Positions 59,505 through 64,000 of a DNA stretch of 64,000 nucleotides are shown here, piece by piece; position 1 is the first letter of the stretch; every line of letters starts with the position of its first letter. The stretch is from NCBI GenBank assembly GCA_947683425.1, contig CANTUQ010000077.1:124001-188000 (forward strand), in the 5' to 3' direction. This stretch comes from Excoecaria cochinchinensis (lineage: Eukaryota; Streptophyta; Magnoliopsida; Malpighiales; Euphorbiaceae). Both the position numbers and the translations under genes were made by a program. The notes beneath the pieces were generated by a model, which saw nothing but the letters and a program-made list of their open reading frames with translations, did not search any database and had not been told where the DNA came from.

Positions 59505-61252
59505 TCATTCAACAAAAATTGGTTTACTACTTGATCTAAACCAATCTTGTCCACAAATGAGCGCTTCTACAACTCTCGGAGTTAAACTAGATCGAAAAGA
59601 GTAAAGAACACTGCCTCCTGTGCTAAAAGCAGATTTTGAAGCAACACATCTCAAGCCATTGTAGAAAATATTTGATACTTTGATGAATTAATCTTCCGCC
59701 AATTCAATATATCAAAATTTTCTTTATCTTCCTCAAGCATCTCATTGTAGTACCTATCAAACTTAGTTTTTACATCCATACTACATTGAGATATCTTTTG
59801 TTTCTTCAAAACTGCTCGAATTATATCAGTAGTAGCTCTAGTCTTACCCTCATTTTTCTCAACCTCAACAGTTTCAATTGCTTCTGCTTGAGTAGATGGC
59901 ATTATTGATGCACCATAAGAATCATACATAGCAAATAAAACTCTTCTCAATTTGTATTTTAGCTTTTCACCAAGCTCAAAATGATAACAATAATCAATAA
60001 TGACATCAACATATTCCAATTTATAACGAAGATCAAGCACTATAGCAACAAACAACATAATATTCACATTATCAACATTTGCCCAATACTTATCAAATTT
60101 GTTCTTCATCTTAACAGCCATTCCCCTCAAACCCAAATGATCACTTTCACACCATGAAGAAATCAACAAGCCAATACCATAAATCTCTCTTATGTATTCA
60201 TTTCCAGTGACATAAAGTGAACTAGACAAACTCATAGTTGTTTCATAAAACATTTCAAGAAAAGGAAGTAGACTTTTGGTATATTCCCAATCACTCCTAT
60301 CTGGTAATCCCCACTTACTCAAAAGATCACTCACATACATTTTATTGGTAAGTTCAAGCAAGTTAAAAGCCTTTTCAAACTTAATCGCGAACTTTAACAT
60401 TAAGTAAGTTGAGTTCCACCTAGTTTCACATATAGGCATATAAGACTCAAAATGTCTAACAACTCTTTTTTAGCACAATCTTTAAACTTACTCAACCTAG
60501 AAGGAGAAGAGAGGGCATACTTCACTGCATTTTGAATTTTCTCAATTGAATTATCTATTTCTTTCAAACCTTTTTTCATAATAAGGCTCAAAATATGGGC
60601 AGCACATCTCATATCAAAGTATTCACCATCCAAAACACTATCCCCCCAACTATTTAGCCTTCTTTTCAACTACTAAATACCCAAGTCATTTAAGACAACA
60701 TTATCAACTGTTACAGTAAAAACTCTGCGACTACCCCAATCATGTAAACACTTTTCAATTGATTGACCCATAACCTCACCAGAATGACTAGAAATTGGAC
60801 AAACTGAAATAATCTTTTTATGCAAAGTCCAATCCTCATCAATAAAATGACATGTGATACACATATAACTCAAATTCTGGATAGAAGTCCATGCATCAGT
60901 TGTAAGGAAAATTCTAGAACATAATTTCTTCAAATAATTCATAAAATTTGATTTCTCATGTTTATAAAGATCATAGTAATCCCTAGCAACTGTAATTCGT
61001 GAAGGCATAACAAACAAAGGTTGCATAGCATGACAAAAGTCACAAAATTTTTAATGTTCTACAAATATAAAAGGTAGTTCATCACAAATTATCATTCTAG
61101 CTAGACATTTTCTACACTCCCCTTAATCAAAATTCCAATGCATAGTGTATGTGTAGTGCCAGCTGACGTACCACTTCGTGCAGGTTTAAATGTCAATATT
61201 CTTTGGCTTATGCTTTCTACATTTGGAGGATAGCGTTTACACCTACTCAAGT
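59505..61252 (-). pseudogene. hAT transposase (element K), main part, decayed
   Basis: Transposase of the plant ricesleeper-like hAT group, which would bind the element ends and excise it. Visible in order: the end of the BED zinc-finger region (61252-61100), the catalytic RNase H-like domain with FLTTDAWTSIQNLSYMCITC (near 60900) and VTVDNVV, CAAHILSLIMKKGLKEID (60600), TRWNSTYLML (60415), then the C-terminal hAT dimerisation block (ASKSAFSTGG and TPRVVEALICGQDW near 59510-59630). Two adjacent stops (about 60670), frameshifts near 60460 and 59640, a TGA at 59651 and a short deletion inside the dimerisation block inactivate it. The N-terminal exon part is at 63898-64000, separated by solo LTR J; element C lies 3' of the gene. 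Confidence 0.85.
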
Positions 61253-62349
61253 TGTAACACCCCAATTTCCCCCCTAATAGTTTGAGCCATGTTTGCTATG
61301 TGTATGTGTGCATGTGTGAGATTTTTAGCATGTGTCAAGGGCATTTTGGGTAAAATGCATGTTTTATGGGCTGTAATATTGTGTGGGTGCATATATGTTA
61401 GTAGGGTGTATGTGCATTGGGTTTTGTTAGTGTGTGTATGAGCATATGGTTGTAGGGTGTTAGTTATGTGGGTTGGTCTTGTGTGTGGTAGCATATGTGT
61501 TTGTTGTGTGTGAGTGGTCAAATTCCACAAACCAAAAAGTGACACATGGCTAGGAATAGGAAATGGGTAATAAAGAGAATGATAGAGAAATGAGAACAGC
61601 AAATTGTTGTCTCTTTCCCGTTCCCTCTTCCTCTCTTCATCTCCTTCTTCCTCTTTTCTCTTCACTTGGTGCCCTAGCTTGGATTCAAGTGTGGTGGTGG
61701 AAATTGATCATCCCCTTGAGCTTAGATTGGTATGTATTATTAGTTTCTTCTTCATCTTCTTCATCATCTTCTTCCATTATTCTTGTTTTGTTTAGATTGG
61801 GTTTTAATTTAAGTTTTGTGTTTGTGTGATTCGTTGGGTGTTCTTGGTTAGTTGAGCCTCCTCGCAATCTCAAGGGAAAGGAGAAGGCTAGTGGGAGTGG
61901 TGCTCACTAAGTAGGAGCAAAGGAATTTCAGGTTTGGGATTTTGTTGAGATTTGTTTGTGAATTTGATTGTTCTTGATGTGAATTTGTGATTTATGCCTT
62001 TGCATGTGATTTCTAGAAAATTGATGTTTGATGAGGCATATTATAGTGTTAACTTTATGGGCATTCAATTGATTTGAGTCATAATGCATGAATGTTGAAG
62101 TATTGAGCAAAATTTGAAGTTTCATGAATTTTTGCTGAAAATTCTAGGTTCGTGTTCTTGAGAAGTTTGATATTTGTTAATGCATGATTTTAATTGTGTT
62201 GATTGTTGAATTAAGTTGTGTTTTATGTTATATGTGATGGTGGAAGGCTTTTTTGAAGGTAAGATGATGTTTGAGTTGATTGTGTCTGAGATTGGAAACT
62301 TGGGTGTTTTGGAAATGTGGAAATCTGCAGAAAATTCACGCAAGAGCTG

Positions 62350-62770
62350 GAAATCCCGATGCTGTCACGAGGTTGCGACAGGGCTCGGTGATTTCAGCCC
62401 TTGCGTGAGGCCGAGCAGATTTGCATGGCCAAGCAGCTGGGCTACCGAAAGCTCGCAACGAGTTATCGGGAGCGCGACAGGGCGCTCGGTGCCGAGCGGA
62501 TTGCACTACCGACCTCTCGACTGCCGAGCGGTTTGGGCTGCCGAGCGATCGCAGCAAGAGCTCTCTGTCACGAGTGCGACAGAGCGCTCAGCTGCCAGAC
62601 AGTTCGGGGCAGTTCCCTATCGCAAGCACGATAGCCTTTGTTAGTAGCACACTGTCGCGAGAGCGGCGATAATCGCAAGCGCTATAGTGAGTTGTGTTTT
62701 GTTTTTGCGCGAGCGCGAGCGTGAGGACTGCCGCGATCGCGACAGGGGGGCAAGCTATGCCTCTGTCAAG
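62350..62770. repeat. CG-rich palindrome cluster, LTR J
   Basis: Many words such as CTGTCGCGAG, GCGCGAGCGCGAGCG and CCGCGATCGCGACAGG. It sits about 1.1-1.5 kb into the LTR, the same relative position as in B, E, F and I. Confidence 0.78.
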
Positions 62771-62961
62771 AGCGTAACACCCTTGGTTTCAAAATTGTGT
62801 TTTCTTTTGTGATTTCCAATGTTTATTTTCCGAACTTGTGATGCTATTAGAATATTTTATGAAGGATATGAGCATAATTAAGTGCATTATGCATGGATAA
62901 TGATATGAATTCAATAAATGTGATTTAATGGATTATGCATGACCTGCAAGAGTCAGTCTAG

Positions 62962-63180
62962 TGGATAGTTAGGCATGCCTAAAAGAGTCCTTTAGCTATA
63001 GCCTCTGTACTGTTCTAGACCCTGATCAGGTCCTCGTTTAGTTACTCGCGAACTTCTACGTGTACGGATCTTGTTTAAGATCCCTTTGTAAAATGTTTTG
63101 AAAAGAGAAAATATGATATTGTTTTCCCAATTTGTACCCGTAAGGTACCGCTACGTGTCGATTCGTACCCGTAAGGTATC
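62962..63180 (+). other. Stem-loop ladder, LTR J
   Basis: Palindrome TAGGCATGCCTA (about 62969), then GACC/GGTC (63018-63032), GGATC/GATCC (63066-63083), GTACC/GGTAC (63134-63148) and GTACC/GGTAT (63165-63179). Confidence 0.6.
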
Positions 63181-63475
63181 GCTACGTGTTTACTCATTAT
63201 CCACTACTGTGAGTCAGCAGGTGTTATGATTTGTTCTGATATGATTATAAGTATGTGAATCCGAATGAGTATGATTATAAGTATTTGAATCTGAATAACT
63301 CTAGTATGAGCATATGAATCTGTTGGCATATGAATATGTTTATTAAACCTTTGAATGGTTATGAATGAGATTTGATTATGATTATATCTTATGATATTCA
63401 GTATGTCATTTCGTATGTGATTTGCCTTTACGACTGTTGTGAATGGCCATCCATATATTATTATTTGTTTCCCCA

Positions 63476-63493
63476 CTAAGCGTTATCGCTTAG
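63476..63493. promoter_or_regulatory. Conserved LTR dyad (J copy)
   Basis: CTAAGCGTTATCGCTTAG, the cleanest copy: 7-base arms around TTAT, preceded by CCCCA. Confidence 0.65.
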
Positions 63494-63897
63494 CACGGTG
63501 TTTTAACCCGTGCTGGTGCGGAAGGTGTATATCTTTTGGGAGAGTCGCCGCCAGTCAAGCCAACACAGTGGGATTGTTGATAGGACATAGTTTCTTTTTG
63601 TATCATCATTATTTTGTAATAGTGATTTCTCTTGTATATAGTTTTGTGCAGCTTCCACTATGTATCTCTGAATGTTGTAATTATGTTGGTATCAGAACAG
63701 TTTTGTAATTGAATATTGTTATATCATGAATGAATTCTCGATTGGTTTTAAAGTTTTCATTTCCACTGTTTATATGTATGTTTATATTATGTGAATGTAT
63801 ATTTTGTACCGTTCTGTTTGGTGTGACACCCCCTGCTTGTACGGATTCTCACTCCCTCGCGGATGGGTTCCCCTACGTATGGGTAGGGGGTGTTACA

Positions 63898-64000
63898 CAA
63901 GTGGTTACTCAAACAACTTGTGCCACTAGTTGATAGATATGCAAGCAATTTCTTACAATATTTGCAATTAGCCCTTTGATCACTACTGTTGGTAGTTGCA
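63898..64000 (-). pseudogene. hAT transposase (element K), N-terminal BED zinc-finger fragment
   Basis: On the minus strand, ANCKYCKKLL supplies the C-x2-C pair of a BED-type zinc finger. The histidine follows in SNHL at the edge of solo LTR J, and the next ligand lies beyond it at 61252. The fragment is open but runs off the window, so its start is unseen. Confidence 0.75.

Larger units (their letters stand above)
61253..63897 (+). mobile_element. Solo LTR J, 2645 bp
   Basis: Begins TGTAACACCCC, ends GGGGGTGTTACA, and is flanked by CAAGT (61248-61252 and 63898-63902), a perfect target duplication. No internal region. It interrupts the BED zinc-finger coding region of the hAT transposase. 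It shares the Tekay-type LTR layout, but the acceptor-like CCGTGCAG is changed to CCGTGCTG. Confidence 0.88.
34922..64000 (-). mobile_element. Element K: hAT DNA transposon carrying nested insertions (right end outside window)
   Basis: The left terminus reads TAGGGGTGTTCATGGACCGG, a hAT-type end, followed by subterminal GGTTAACC repeats. Transposon sequence is present at 34922-35317, 38484-38533, 59392-61252 and 63903-64000. The rest is solo LTR I, element C (with D inside) and solo LTR J, each with a perfect 5-base target duplication. Transposase is on the minus strand, so the left terminus is the 3' end of the element. Confidence 0.8.

Noticed and set aside
62216..62672. Overlapping frames in LTR J
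   Set aside because: They come from the CG-rich cluster of a solo LTR, with no homology recognised.

Overview
This window is repeat-dominated plant nuclear DNA. It holds plant-specific Ty3/gypsy lineages (Tekay/Del chromovirus, Athila, Tat/Ogre-like) and a plant-type hAT transposase, with LTRs of 1.4-3.2 kb. I see no host protein-coding gene, rRNA or tRNA gene, so a large-genome flowering plant, probably a eudicot, is as far as I can go. Almost every base belongs to a transposon, and the elements are nested inside each other.

Layout. (1) 1-8907: element A, a Tat/Ogre-like non-autonomous LTR element on the minus strand whose left end lies outside the window. (2) 8908-15282: element B, a Tekay-type element on the minus strand with 5' LTR, gag and most of pol; A sits in its integrase. 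(3) 15283-20795: element E, an older plus-strand copy of the same family; B interrupts its protease region. (4) 20796-25791: two LTRs of one further family, F and F', tail to tail, forming a large inverted repeat. (5) 25792-31039: element G, a decayed minus-strand Athila. (6) 31040-32843: element H, a Tat-type LTR fragment. (7) 32844-34921: unassigned internal sequence, a Met-type primer site and the start of LTR L. (8) 34922-64000: element K, a hAT DNA transposon cut apart by solo LTR I (35318-38478), by element C (38534-59386, itself carrying element D at 41621-52883) and by solo LTR J (61253-63897).

Five-base target duplications were found for four insertions: GATCT for I, ACTCT for C, ACAGG for D and CAAGT for J. 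They fix the order K, then C, then D. LTR divergence agrees: C's LTRs differ by about 2-3 percent by eye, whereas D's differ at only two positions in 2.9 kb.

How the parts work. D encodes only Gag. A and C encode nothing recognisable, but share with D the Arg-type primer site, a 5' leader segment, a noncoding core of about 1 kb and the polypurine tract. All three would need pol supplied in trans. B and E carried a full Tekay gag-pol and are now broken.

The most interesting signals are not genes. The Tekay-type LTRs (B, E, F, F', I, partly J) share a repeated design: a splice-donor-like GTAAGT, a cluster of CG-rich palindromes, a ladder of short stem-loops whose sequence changes while pairing is kept, an 18-base dyad, and (except E, truncated before it, and J, where it is mutated) an acceptor-like AG. 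This looks like an intron inside the LTR. Separately, C carries a 175-base GT-AG segment that A lacks exactly, and A, C and D share a U5 hairpin beside a second primer-site-like sequence.
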